Assembly: GCA_023404345.1 (NCBI GenBank)
Contig: JAEYCB010000002.1
Location: forward strand, 1 to 42,763
Direction of reading: 5' to 3'
DNA from: Bacillota bacterium
GTDB lineage: Bacteria; Bacillota; Clostridia; Christensenellales; Aristaeellaceae
Length of the DNA: 42,763 nucleotides
This document shows positions 33,633-42,618 of this stretch, piece after piece (the first letter of the stretch is position 1; the number at the start of each line of letters is the position of its first letter). The notes beneath the pieces were generated by a model that did no database searches, was not told where the DNA came from, and worked only from the letters and a program-made list of their open reading frames with translations. Both the position numbers and the translations under genes were made by a program.

Positions 33633-35150
33633 ATGAAAGCGATCATGGTGATGTATGACTCCTTGCGCCGAGACCTTCTGAGCGTAAACGGAGGCCCCAT
33701 CCCCACTCCCAATTTTGAGCGGCTGGCCGCCCGCACGGTGCAGTTTGACTGTAGCTATGTGGGGAGTCTGCCCTGCATGCCCGCCCGGCGGGAACTGCAC
33801 ACGGGGCGCTATAATTTCCTGCACCGGGATTGGGGACCCATCGAGCCTTTTGACGATTCCATGCCGCAGCTTCTGAAAGAAAACGGTATTTATACTCACT
33901 TGGCCACGGATCATTACCACTATGTAGAAGACGGCGGGTGTACCTACCACAGCCGTTACTCCTCCTGGGAGTGCTACCGCGGCCAGGAGAGCGATACCTG
34001 GGTGGCCGATTTGACCCCGCCGCCCGCCGAATATTCGCCTCACTTGATTGGCACCAAAAACATGAACGGTACCCTTGCGGCCATGCGCCGCAAGGGCGGC
34101 TGGCAGAATGACCACAACCGTCAGCGTTGGCAGACGGATGGGGACTTCGCCATGCACCAGACCTTCGATAACGGCATCGACTTTTTGCAGCGCAACGGAA
34201 GATTTGACAATTGGTTTTTGCAAATCGAGACATTTGACCCCCACGAGCCTTTTACCGCGCCCCAGGACTTCGACGGCCGCTATTTCAGCCCGGACGACCC
34301 ATTTGTGCCCGACTGGCCCCCTTACGCCAAAGTGGACGAGGACGAGAAGACCGTGGAGAATATGCGGAAAAAGTATTATGCCCTGACGGAGTTCTGCGAC
34401 CAGCAGCTGGGCCGTGTGCTGGACAAGATGGACGAGCTGGATTTGTGGAAGGACACCATGCTGATCGTCAACACCGACCACGGCTTCTTTTTGGCCGAGC
34501 ACGATTGGTGGGGCAAGGGCGCGGCGCCCAACTATGAGGAGCTGGTGCACACGCCTCTGTTTATCTGGGACCCCCGCTGCCCCGGTGCCGCCGGGCAGCG
34601 CCGTCGTGCCTTGGTGCAGACCATTGACTTGGCACCCACCTTGCTTGACTTTTTCGGCGTGGACATCCCGTCCGATATGATGGGCAAGCCCCTGGCCGAC
34701 GTCATCGCCGGCGACGTGCCGGTGCGCCGGCACGCACTGTTTGGCTACCACGGCGCGCCCGTGGGCATCACGGACGGCCGCTGGGTGCTGCTGCGTGCGG
34801 TGGCTGACAGCACCGTGCAGATGTATGAATATACCCACATGCCTACCCACATGCGGGCGCCCTTCTCGGTGGAAGAGATGCGCTCCACCACTTTGCACCC
34901 GGGTTTCAGTTTTACCAAGGGCGCACCGGTGATGAAAATCGAATCCCGCGTGAATCCCCGCTTCGCCAAAGCCCAGGCCGAGGGGGAGGACCTGCTGTTC
35001 GACCTGCAGGCCGACCCCGCCCAGCAGCACCAACTGGAAAACGCAGATAAAAAGGCCGAGCTGCTGGACGCCATGGCCCGCCTGTGTGCCGAGAATGACG
35101 CCCCGGACGAGGTGTACGAGCGCTTTGGCTTGAAAAAGCCGGAAAGATGA
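33633..35150 (+). CDS. Sulfatase 4 (S1 family, Cys type), cytoplasmic
   Basis: 505 residues from the ATG at 33633 with GAAAGGA upstream; the longer frame overlaps sulfatase 3. Motif C48-M-P-A-R52. The N-terminus is VMYDSLRRDLL, and the region normally holding G-K-x-H reads ATDHYHYVEDGG. The metal site is NTDHGFFLAEHD (D282, H283). This N-terminal form is common among sulfatases of gut Bacillota, but its substrate is not known to me. No signal peptide. Confidence 0.9.
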   Translation: MKAIMVMYDSLRRDLLSVNGGPIPTPNFERLAARTVQFDCSYVGSLPCMPARRELHTGRYNFLHRDWGPIEPFDDSMPQLLKENGIYTHLATDHYHYVEDGGCTYHSRYSSWECYRGQESDTWVADLTPPPAEYSPHLIGTKNMNGTLAAMRRKGGWQNDHNRQRWQTDGDFAMHQTFDNGIDFLQRNGRFDNWFLQIETFDPHEPFTAPQDFDGRYFSPDDPFVPDWPPYAKVDEDEKTVENMRKKYYALTEFCDQQLGRVLDKMDELDLWKDTMLIVNTDHGFFLAEHDWWGKGAAPNYEELVHTPLFIWDPRCPGAAGQRRRALVQTIDLAPTLLDFFGVDIPSDMMGKPLADVIAGDVPVRRHALFGYHGAPVGITDGRWVLLRAVADSTVQMYEYTHMPTHMRAPFSVEEMRSTTLHPGFSFTKGAPVMKIESRVNPRFAKAQAEGEDLLFDLQADPAQQHQLENADKKAELLDAMARLCAENDAPDEVYERFGLKKPER

Positions 35151-35238
35151 AAATCTTCGTCGTCAAATCAATAGAGCGAAGGCGCGGGTTTCTGCTATCC
35201 TAAAGGGGATGGCACGGCCCGCGCCGGGAGGCAAAATT

Positions 35239-35412
35239 ATGAGTATTGGTACAGCTTTGATGCCGCTGATGGCCCTGCTGGGCGGCGGCGCGGCGGTGGC
35301 CGCGCTGGTGCTGTGTGTATCGCGCCGGCGTAAAACGCGGGAACGGACAGGCGCACAGAGCCTGCCCACGGACCCGCTGGCGTATCTCTTCGTGGACAAA
35401 CCCGAGGAATGA
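35239..35412 (+). CDS. Small single-span membrane protein
   Basis: 57 residues from the ATG at 35239, with GGGAGG 7 bases upstream. One hydrophobic segment (about residues 4-26, rich in Ala, Leu and Gly) is followed by a basic stretch (SRRRKTRERT), so the C-terminal 30 residues would face the cytoplasm. I do not recognise a family. It sits between sulfatase 4 and the GH3 gene in the same direction, with good translation signals. It could tether cytoplasmic enzymes to the importer or adjust it, which is speculation. Confidence 0.6.
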   Translation: MSIGTALMPLMALLGGGAAVAALVLCVSRRRKTRERTGAQSLPTDPLAYLFVDKPEE

Positions 35413-35445
35413 CACGCCCCAAAACGACGAAATGAGGGAAAAGCG

Positions 35446-37143
35446 ATGATCGATCTGAAGGCAAATCCATTTTATCTGGACAACGATGCCATTGCCTGGG
35501 TGGAAAACACCCTGGCGGGCATGACCACCGAGGAAAAGACCGGGCAGCTGTTCTGCGTGCTGTTCAAAGAGGCCAAACCCGAGGAGTTCGACTATGTGTA
35601 CGGCATTCTGTCGCCCGGCGGCTGCATGTACCGCGTGGTGTCCACAGCCCGCGCCGTGGCGGCCACCCAGGCACTGCGCGTGCGCAGCAAAGTGCCCCTT
35701 CTGATCGCGGCAAACCTGGAAAAGGGAGGCAACGGTATTGTGGCGGAGGGCACGCTGGTGGGCTCGCCCATGGAGATCGCCGCCACGGACGACGTACAGA
35801 TAGCCGCCAACATGGCTGAAGCCTGTGCCCGCGAGGCGGCGGCCGTGGGCGCCAACTGGGCATTCGCCCCCATCATCGACATCGACACGAACTTCCGTAA
35901 CCCTATCACCAACACACGCACCTTCGGCAGTGACCCCGCGCGCGTGAGGCGCATGGGCGAAGCGTATGTAAAGCGGGTCCAGGAGCTGGGCCTGGCCGCG
36001 TCCATCAAGCATTTCCCCGGCGACGGCCAGGACGAGCGCGACCAGCACCTAGTCACCTCCATCAACGATATGGACTGCGACACGTGGATGGCTACCTATG
36101 GCGCGGCGTATAAGGCCGGCATCGAGGCCGGAACCCTGACGGTCATGGTGGGCCACATCATGCAACCCGCCTGGACGCGGCGCCTCACCCCGGGCATCAG
36201 AGATGAGGACATTATGCCCGGTACCCTCAGCCCTGAGCTGATGCAGGGCCTTCTGCGCGACAAGTTGGGTTTCAACGGCCTTATCTGCACCGACGCCACC
36301 ACCATGGCCGGCTATACCTTGGCCATGAGCCGCCGCCACGCCGTGCCCGAGAGCATCGCCCGCGGCGCAGACATGTTCCTCTTTGCCCGCAATTTGGAGG
36401 AGGACTATGGCTTCATGCTGGACGGTATCCGGCAGGGCATCATCACGCCCCAGCGCTTAGACGAGGCGGTCACCCGCATCCTAGCCACCAAAGCCGCCCT
36501 GGGGCTGCACAAGGGCCTCCAGCCCATCAGCGCCGAAACAGCCGGCCAGGTGGTGGGCTGCGCCCGGCACCAATCTTGGGCAGAGGAGTGCGCTGACAAA
36601 GCCATCACCTTGGTGAAGGAACAGCCCGGCGTGTTGCCTATCACCCCGCAGCGCTATCCGCGCATCCTCTTCTACACAGTGGAACCGCCGGTAGGCGGCG
36701 AGGGCAACTACAAGGTGCAGCCCGCCTGTGCCAAGGTAAAAAGTCTGCTGGAAGCCGAGGGCTTCCAGGTGGAGGAGTTCGTGCCCCAGCCCTATGGGGA
36801 GGGGTTCACCACCAAATACGAGGAAGTCGTGAAAGGGTACGACCTCATCCTTTATGTAGCCAATCTTTCCACAAAAAGCAACCAGACCGTGGTGCGCATC
36901 GAGTGGAAGCAGCCCATGGGCGCCGACTGCGGCCACTATATCAACGACGTGCCTACGGTGTTCGTCAGCCTGGAGAATCCCTACCATCTGCTGGATTTTC
37001 CGCGGGTGAAAACGTACATCAACTGCTACAGCAACAACGACCACTGTATCCATCAGCTGGTGGAGAAGCTCACCGGCCGCAGCGCCTTCAAGGGAAAAAG
37101 CCCCGTGGACGCGTTCTGCGGCAAGTGGGACGCTCATCTGTAA
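35446..37143 (+). CDS. Glycoside hydrolase family 3, NagZ-like with Asp-His dyad, cytoplasmic
   Basis: 565 residues: a GH3 barrel (about 1-360) plus a C-terminal alpha/beta domain ending in the typical SPVDAFCGKWD. The motif KHFPGDG (188-194) is followed after four residues by D199-Q-H201, the same spacing as the catalytic Asp-His acid/base dyad of beta-N-acetylglucosaminidases (NagZ). The nucleophile is D283 in CTDATTMAGY. The second His of KHFPGHG is Asp here. A beta-N-acetylhexosaminidase, or a phosphorylase like some dyad-containing GH3 enzymes, is expected. No signal peptide. This points to an N-acetylhexosamine in the substrate, as in mucin or glycosaminoglycan fragments. GAGGGAAAAGCG precedes the ATG. 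Confidence 0.85.
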   Translation: MIDLKANPFYLDNDAIAWVENTLAGMTTEEKTGQLFCVLFKEAKPEEFDYVYGILSPGGCMYRVVSTARAVAATQALRVRSKVPLLIAANLEKGGNGIVAEGTLVGSPMEIAATDDVQIAANMAEACAREAAAVGANWAFAPIIDIDTNFRNPITNTRTFGSDPARVRRMGEAYVKRVQELGLAASIKHFPGDGQDERDQHLVTSINDMDCDTWMATYGAAYKAGIEAGTLTVMVGHIMQPAWTRRLTPGIRDEDIMPGTLSPELMQGLLRDKLGFNGLICTDATTMAGYTLAMSRRHAVPESIARGADMFLFARNLEEDYGFMLDGIRQGIITPQRLDEAVTRILATKAALGLHKGLQPISAETAGQVVGCARHQSWAEECADKAITLVKEQPGVLPITPQRYPRILFYTVEPPVGGEGNYKVQPACAKVKSLLEAEGFQVEEFVPQPYGEGFTTKYEEVVKGYDLILYVANLSTKSNQTVVRIEWKQPMGADCGHYINDVPTVFVSLENPYHLLDFPRVKTYINCYSNNDHCIHQLVEKLTGRSAFKGKSPVDAFCGKWDAHL

Positions 37144-37158
37144 GGGGAGGTGCGCGGC

Positions 37159-38229
37159 ATGGAAACGGATATCCCGTCCCTGCGTTGGCGCCAGGACGGC
37201 GTGGACCATGTGCTGAAACTGCTACCCGGCGGCCGCATCGGCTTTTTGAGCGACGAGCTGCTGGCACAAATCGAGGCGGCCGGCGGCCGGCCCGATGAAA
37301 AAGTCGCGGCTATCCGCGCCGGGGATATCCCCCGCGTGCGCGCCCTGCAAAAGGCCCATGGCCCCGAGGGCAGAGAGATCGCCACGGCACCTCTGGAACA
37401 GTGGGAAGACCGGCTGCCCGCCCCGGAAAGCCCCGTCCCCGCGACACTGTGCCGCCCGTCCGCCCCGGCAGCCGGGCCGCGCCCCTGTATCGTCTATTTC
37501 CACGGCGGCGGCTGGCAGTACGGTAGCCGGGCCATTGTGCAGCCTTTCTGCCGCTTTCTGGCCCAGGAGGCGGACGCGCTGGTGGTGAACCCTGAGTACC
37601 GTCTGGCGCCCGAACACCCATGGCCCGCCGGGCCCGAGGACGCCTGGGCCGTGCTGACGCATGTATATGTCCATGCCGACGAGCTGGGGATCGATAAAGG
37701 GCGCATCACCGTGGCCGGCGACAGTGCCGGCGGTAACCTGGCCGCCCTGTGCGCCCATCGGGACAGGGATCTGGGAACCGGCATGGTGCGCCACCAGGTA
37801 CTGTATTACCCAGCCCTGGCCGTGCGCGACATCGAGGGGCTGGAGGGCTTCCGCTTTTCCCTGGAGGATTACTGCTATGACGACAGCCAGAAACATCTGA
37901 TTGAGCCGCGCGTTCTGGCCATTTACAACGCGGGCCGCCGCAGTGAGGTGAATTATGTGCCCGCGGGTGTTTCCACAAGGGACAAGGCGGTGTCGCCCCT
38001 ATGGGACAGCGATTTTTCCCGGCTGCCCGAAACGCTGCTTATTGCCGCGCAGTACGACTACCTGACCCAGCAGTGCCGCGCCTACGCGGCCCGCTTGGCC
38101 GCGGCCGGCGTCCCGGTGACGCTGATGAACTACTGCGGCATGGCCCATGCTTTTGTGGATCAATGCGGCGTGTATCCCCAGGCAGATGACAGCCTGCGGG
38201 CTTTTGCCACCTTTGTGAAAAAGCGCTGA
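37159..38229 (+). CDS. HSL-family alpha/beta-hydrolase, probable carbohydrate esterase
   Basis: 356 residues. The oxyanion-hole motif HGGGW is at 115-119, the nucleophile S189 in GDSAGG, the acid D300 (AQYDYL) and the base H330 (GMAHAF). This is the layout of the hormone-sensitive-lipase/Aes acetyl-esterase family. There is an extra N-terminal helical cap of about 100 residues. It likely removes acetyl or other small acyl groups from imported sugars. GGGGAGG precedes the ATG at 37159, only 15 bases after the GH3 stop. No signal peptide. Confidence 0.85.
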   Translation: METDIPSLRWRQDGVDHVLKLLPGGRIGFLSDELLAQIEAAGGRPDEKVAAIRAGDIPRVRALQKAHGPEGREIATAPLEQWEDRLPAPESPVPATLCRPSAPAAGPRPCIVYFHGGGWQYGSRAIVQPFCRFLAQEADALVVNPEYRLAPEHPWPAGPEDAWAVLTHVYVHADELGIDKGRITVAGDSAGGNLAALCAHRDRDLGTGMVRHQVLYYPALAVRDIEGLEGFRFSLEDYCYDDSQKHLIEPRVLAIYNAGRRSEVNYVPAGVSTRDKAVSPLWDSDFSRLPETLLIAAQYDYLTQQCRAYAARLAAAGVPVTLMNYCGMAHAFVDQCGVYPQADDSLRAFATFVKKR

Positions 38230-38253
38230 AATTTTTATGAAAAGAGTGGTTGT

Positions 38254-39780
38254 ATGCGACCGGACATTTTATTGTTCATGAGCGACCAGCACGCGCCCCA
38301 ATTTATGGCTGGGGCCGAGATGGAAGTGGATACGCCCAATCTGGATGCCTTGCGCCGGGAGGGGACCAGTTTCAGTGAAGCTTACACAGCCTGCCCGCTG
38401 TGCGTGCCCGCGCGTATGGCCATGCTGTCCGGCATGCGGGCAGCCCGCACGGGCATCTTTACCAACAACGACGCTTTACCCGACACGCTACCCACATTCC
38501 TGCACCATCTGGTGGCGGCCGGATACGAAACAGTGCTGGTGGGCCGTATGCACTTTATCGGCCCGGATCAGCGCCACGGCTTTACCAGGCGCACCGCGCC
38601 CGATTTTACAAACAGCGGCTGGGTACGCCCGCCCTGGCTTGTAGAGGATTTCGGTGTGCATACCCAGACCATGGGATATAAATGGTGCACCCATGTGGTG
38701 GGCGGGGGCCAATCGCCGGTGCTGTGCTATGATGAAATGGTCACACGGGCGGCCGAGGAATACCTGGCCCGGCCCCACGAGAAACCCCAGTTTATCCTAG
38801 TGGGCACCTACGGACCCCACTTCCCCTATGTGGCGCCGCCGGAACTATTCTATAAATACTTAAAAACCGCCCGCCTACCCGCTACCTTCGGCACCAGAGA
38901 TGACTTTATGAATCCCGTGCTGTGCGCCCTGCAAGAGCCGGATATCCGCCCGGAAGTGGGCCTGGCCTGCCAAGCCGCCTACAAGGGCATGGTGGAGCAC
39001 ACGGACGGCCTGGTGGGGCGCGTTCGCCGGGCATTCGGCGCCTTTGTGGGCGGCAGGGGAACACCCCATCTATTCGGCTATCTGTCCGACCATGGGGACA
39101 CCATCGGTGAGCACGGAGTGTTCGGCAAGAAAACATTTTTTGAAAAATCGGTCAAGATCCCCCTGCTGCTGGCCGGCACCGGCGTGGCGGCGGGCCGACG
39201 CTGGGATGAACCGGTGAGCATCCTGGATGTGGGTCCCACGGTATGCGCCTGGGCCGGCGCGGAAACACCCGAGCGGGCGGACGGCCAAAGCCTAGCGTCG
39301 ATCCTGCGCGGAGAGGACGGGCCGCGGGGGCGCGCCGTGCTGAGCGAGAGCATGGACAAAGGCCCCGACGGCCGCTGGACCTACGGCTGCATGGCGCGTC
39401 GGGGAACTTATAAATTTATTACCTATCACGGCTATGAGAGTCAGAACATGCTGTTCGACGTGGCAGCCGACCCACTGGAACAGAATAATCTGGCCGCGGC
39501 GCGGCCCGGGATGTGCGAAGAATTCCGCTGGCTGCTGCGCCAAGCGACGGACCCGGCCGCGGCAGAGGCGCTACAGGCACAGCATACCAAACGGGCGCGG
39601 GTCTTGGCTGCTTTTGAGAAGCAGACGGGCTACGACGACCGTGAGCGCTACCGTGATTATCCCGAGGAGGCAAAGCGGCCGCCGGAGGTGTGCGTCACCT
39701 CCCTGGTCGGTGGACCGGGCAAGGAACAAAGCAGCGTTTACCATGGGCTGCCGCTGCGGCCGCAGGAGGGAAAAGCATGA
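38254..39780 (+). CDS. Sulfatase 5 (S1 family, Cys type), tandem paralogue
   Basis: 508 residues. Motif C50-V-P-A-R54; metal ligands in FMSDQHAP; GRMHFIGPDQ at 97-106, where R98 takes the place of the usual active-site Lys of G-K-x-H; metal site LSDHGDTIGEHG (D279, H280, H287). The GxMHFxGPDQxHGF arrangement recalls choline-sulfatase-like S1 enzymes. It is very similar to sulfatase 6, with which its stop overlaps by 4 bases, so they arose by tandem duplication. The C-terminal 50 residues are highly charged. No signal peptide. Confidence 0.9.
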   Translation: MRPDILLFMSDQHAPQFMAGAEMEVDTPNLDALRREGTSFSEAYTACPLCVPARMAMLSGMRAARTGIFTNNDALPDTLPTFLHHLVAAGYETVLVGRMHFIGPDQRHGFTRRTAPDFTNSGWVRPPWLVEDFGVHTQTMGYKWCTHVVGGGQSPVLCYDEMVTRAAEEYLARPHEKPQFILVGTYGPHFPYVAPPELFYKYLKTARLPATFGTRDDFMNPVLCALQEPDIRPEVGLACQAAYKGMVEHTDGLVGRVRRAFGAFVGGRGTPHLFGYLSDHGDTIGEHGVFGKKTFFEKSVKIPLLLAGTGVAAGRRWDEPVSILDVGPTVCAWAGAETPERADGQSLASILRGEDGPRGRAVLSESMDKGPDGRWTYGCMARRGTYKFITYHGYESQNMLFDVAADPLEQNNLAAARPGMCEEFRWLLRQATDPAAAEALQAQHTKRARVLAAFEKQTGYDDRERYRDYPEEAKRPPEVCVTSLVGGPGKEQSSVYHGLPLRPQEGKA

Positions 39781-41231
39781 ACCATCCGGATATCCTCCTG
39801 TTCATGAGCGACCAGCACGCGCCTCAATTCATGGGCGGTGCCGAGATTCCTGTGGACACGCCCAACCTGGATGTCCTGCGCCGGGAGGGAACCAGTTTCA
39901 ACGAGACCTATACAGCCTGTCCGTTGTGCGTGCCCGCGCGCATGGCTATGCTGTCCGGCATACGGCCGTCCCACACGGGCATCTTTACCAATGTGGACAC
40001 CCTGCCCGACACCCAGCCGACTTTTCTGCATCATCTGGCGGCGGCTGGGTATGAGACGGTGCTGGTGGGGCGCATGCACTTTATTGGGCAGGATCAGCGC
40101 CACGGTTTTACCAAGCGAATCGCGCCGGATATCACCTTGGTCACTTGGACGCGTCCTGAACATATCAAAGCTGAGCGCGGCGTGTTTGCCCGCACCTTTG
40201 CCGGCAAGTGGGCGCCCCAGGTGGTGGGTGGGGGAGAGTCCCCCGTATTGCATTATGATGAACTGGTGATCCGGGCGGCTGAAGAATATCTGACACAGTC
40301 TCACGAAAAGCCCCAGTTCATCCTGGTGGGCACTTACGGACCCCACTTCCCCTATGTGGCGCCGCCGGAATTGTTCCAAAAATATTGGGACAGGGTAGAG
40401 CTTCCGGTCCTGCGCGGCCAGGCGCCGGAAGCGCTGAACGCCTATCTGCGGGCCCACCGCGTGGAAGCCACGGAAGAGGTGGCCCGGGGCGTGCGCGCCG
40501 CCTACTGCGGTATGGTGGAGTGCATGGACGGGCAGATCGGCCGGGTGCGCGCGGCCTTTGACGCCTTTTCGGCCGGACGGGACAGGGGGAAATTGTTCGG
40601 CTATCTGTCTGACCATGGCGATCAAGCCGGGGAGCGGGACTTCTACGGCAAGGAAACTTTTTTTGAAAAGTCCGTCAAGATCCCCCTGGTACTGGCCGGC
40701 GACGGCGTGGCCGCCGGCCATGTGGAAACAGCCCCGGCCAGCATTCTGGACCTGGGCCCCACACTGTGTGAATGGGCGGGTGCCGAGACACCCGCGGACG
40801 CGGACGGCATCAGCCTGGCCCCCGCGCTAGCTGGTGCGGCCATGGACAAAGCCCGCGCCGTGTACAGCGAGTACATGGAGAAGGGCACCGACGGTTACCG
40901 CTACTGCATGATGCTGCGCCGAGGAGCGTATAAATTCATTACCTACCGGGGCTGTGAAGCCCAGGATATGCTGTTTGACGTGAAGGCCGATCCGCTGGAA
41001 CAACACAACCTAGCCGACGAAGAGCCTGCGCTGCTGGCGCAGTTCCGCACCCTGGCGGCCCGGGTGTCGCCGGTGCCGGAGGAATACGAAAAAAATCAGG
41101 CCCGCCAGGCCCGGGATGCCCAGCTGTTCATCGCTTATGAACAGGCGGTGGGCCTGGACGAGAGCGAGCGGTGGAGGGAAACCCCCACCACTGCCCGGGT
41201 GAATCCGGAGATCTGCATTGCCGGCCTGTGA
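39777..41231 (+). CDS. Sulfatase 6 (S1 family, Cys type), tandem paralogue
   Basis: 484 residues from the ATG at 39777 (GGAGGG upstream, ATGA overlap with sulfatase 5). Motif C51-V-P-A-R55; GRMHFIGQDQ with R99 in place of Lys; metal site LSDHGDQAGERD (D279, H280). At position 287 it has Arg where sulfatase 5 and sulfatase 3 have the His of G-[ED]-H-G, so the copies have diverged near the active site. Neighbouring segments such as PQFILVGTYGPHFPYVAPPE are identical in both copies. No signal peptide. Confidence 0.9.
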   Translation: MNHPDILLFMSDQHAPQFMGGAEIPVDTPNLDVLRREGTSFNETYTACPLCVPARMAMLSGIRPSHTGIFTNVDTLPDTQPTFLHHLAAAGYETVLVGRMHFIGQDQRHGFTKRIAPDITLVTWTRPEHIKAERGVFARTFAGKWAPQVVGGGESPVLHYDELVIRAAEEYLTQSHEKPQFILVGTYGPHFPYVAPPELFQKYWDRVELPVLRGQAPEALNAYLRAHRVEATEEVARGVRAAYCGMVECMDGQIGRVRAAFDAFSAGRDRGKLFGYLSDHGDQAGERDFYGKETFFEKSVKIPLVLAGDGVAAGHVETAPASILDLGPTLCEWAGAETPADADGISLAPALAGAAMDKARAVYSEYMEKGTDGYRYCMMLRRGAYKFITYRGCEAQDMLFDVKADPLEQHNLADEEPALLAQFRTLAARVSPVPEEYEKNQARQARDAQLFIAYEQAVGLDESERWRETPTTARVNPEICIAGL

Positions 41232-41241
41232 GGAGAAGATT

Positions 41242-41898
41242 ATGATGGATTATCAAGGACTGCTGTTCGATTTGGACGGCGTGATCGTGGACACGGCAAA
41301 ATATCACTATCTGGCCTGGAAAGCCCTGTCGGATGAATTAGGCATTCCTTTTACCCGGCAGGACAATGAGCGGCTGAAAGGCGTCAGCCGGATGGCCAGC
41401 TTTGACATCATTCTGGAGCTGGACCGCCGCACCATGGATGAAGCGGAAAAGGAGGCTAACTGCCAAAAGAAAAATGATTTGTATGTCTCTTACATCAAAA
41501 GGTTGACTGAGGATGACCTGCTGCCCGGTGTGCGGGCTTTCCTCGCTGATGCCAGAGCGAAAGGGTATAAGATCGCCTTGGGGTCGGCCAGCAAGAATTC
41601 GCCCCTCATTCTGGACAGGTTGGGTATTGCCGGGCTGTTCGACGCCCTGGTGGACGGCACCAAAGTCAGCCGGGCCAAACCGGACCCAGAGGTGTTCCTG
41701 CGGGGTGCCGAGGAGCTGTGCCTCCCCGCCGGGGCCTGTGTGGTGTTTGAGGACGCCGTGGCCGGTGTTGAGGCAGCCCACAACGCCGGTATGAAGGCCG
41801 TGGGCATCGGCAGCCCGGAGATTTTGTCCCAGGCAGACATCGTGCTGCCCGGCTTTGCCGATGTGCGCGCCGACGATGTGCTGGCGCGCCTTGGCTGA
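41242..41898 (+). CDS. pgmB: Beta-phosphoglucomutase-like HAD phosphatase/mutase
   Basis: 218 residues with the HAD motif FDLDGVIVDT (D10 nucleophile, D12 acid/base), the cap-domain helices with YHYLAWKALSDELGIPF typical of beta-phosphoglucomutase, GSASKNSP, then KPDPEVF and FEDAVAGVEAA. Such enzymes convert beta-glucose 1-phosphate to glucose 6-phosphate. AGGAG lies 6 bases before the ATG. The usual inverting disaccharide phosphorylase partner (GH65 type) is absent from the window, so the source of the sugar phosphate is open; the GH3 enzyme may be one if it is a phosphorylase. A phosphatase role on another sugar phosphate is possible. Confidence 0.85.
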   Translation: MMDYQGLLFDLDGVIVDTAKYHYLAWKALSDELGIPFTRQDNERLKGVSRMASFDIILELDRRTMDEAEKEANCQKKNDLYVSYIKRLTEDDLLPGVRAFLADARAKGYKIALGSASKNSPLILDRLGIAGLFDALVDGTKVSRAKPDPEVFLRGAEELCLPAGACVVFEDAVAGVEAAHNAGMKAVGIGSPEILSQADIVLPGFADVRADDVLARLG

Positions 41899-41908
41899 GG
41901 TGACGCCC

Positions 41909-42598
41909 ATGCCCATCGGATTGCTGACCGACTGTATCGGCGTGCTGCTGGGCGGCCTTGCCGGCGCGGCCCTGGGCCCCCGGCTGCCCCAGCGCATCAG
42001 CCGGAACATTACCGTGGTGCTGGGTTTTTCCTCCATGGCCATCGGTATCAATTCCATCGTGAAAGCAAGCGCCATGACACCTGTGGTCATGGCGGTCATC
42101 TTCGGCACGCTGCTGGGCGAGGTGCTGCAGATGGAAAAGCACATCACCCATTTGTTTGGCAAGGCGGTGTGTCGCCTGCCCCACGGCGAAGGGTTTGAGA
42201 TGGACCACTTCATCACCGTGGTGGTGCTGTTCTGCGCCAGCGGCTTCGGCATTTACGGCGTGCTTGTGGAGGGCATGAGCGGCAACGCCGGTATCCTGTT
42301 GTCCAAGGCAGTGCTGGACTTCTGTACTGCCGCGGTGTTCGCCGTCACCCTAGGTGTGGCGGTAGCTGCGGTAGCGCTACCTATGGTCGCCGTGTTGGGA
42401 ATTCTGTTTGGGGCCGCTGGCATGCTGGCACCCTTTGTCACCCCCGCCATGCTACAGGACTTCATGGCCTGTGGCGGTGTGCTCACTATGGCAGCAGGCC
42501 TGCGTGTCAGTGGTATCAAAAACGTACCCATTGCTAACATGATTCCTAGCTTACTGTTGATATTACCATTGTCTGCCGGATGGTTGCTATTATCTTAA
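41909..42598 (+). CDS. DUF554 integral membrane protein
   Basis: 229 residues from the ATG at 41909 (TGAGGTGA upstream); the longer frame overlaps the mutase gene. It has about six hydrophobic segments and the DUF554 (YdfK/YqgA) hallmarks GLLTDCIGVLLGGLAG, VLGFSSMAIGINS and SGIKNVPIANMIPSL. Its transport function is unknown. Its location between the sulfatase genes and the sulfatase-maturation gene makes a role in disposing of sulfate or another by-product conceivable, but the family is widespread and this is inference only. Confidence 0.8.
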   Translation: MPIGLLTDCIGVLLGGLAGAALGPRLPQRISRNITVVLGFSSMAIGINSIVKASAMTPVVMAVIFGTLLGEVLQMEKHITHLFGKAVCRLPHGEGFEMDHFITVVVLFCASGFGIYGVLVEGMSGNAGILLSKAVLDFCTAAVFAVTLGVAVAAVALPMVAVLGILFGAAGMLAPFVTPAMLQDFMACGGVLTMAAGLRVSGIKNVPIANMIPSLLLILPLSAGWLLLS

Positions 42599-42618
42599 TA
42601 CAAGGAATGAACATTAAA

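Noticed and set aside
32213..35033. Minus-strand frames of 507 and 488 codons opposite sulfatases 3 and 4
   Set aside because: Antisense shadows of genes with clear C-x-P-x-R and D-H motifs; His/Gly/Val-rich composition is typical of reversed high-GC coding DNA.
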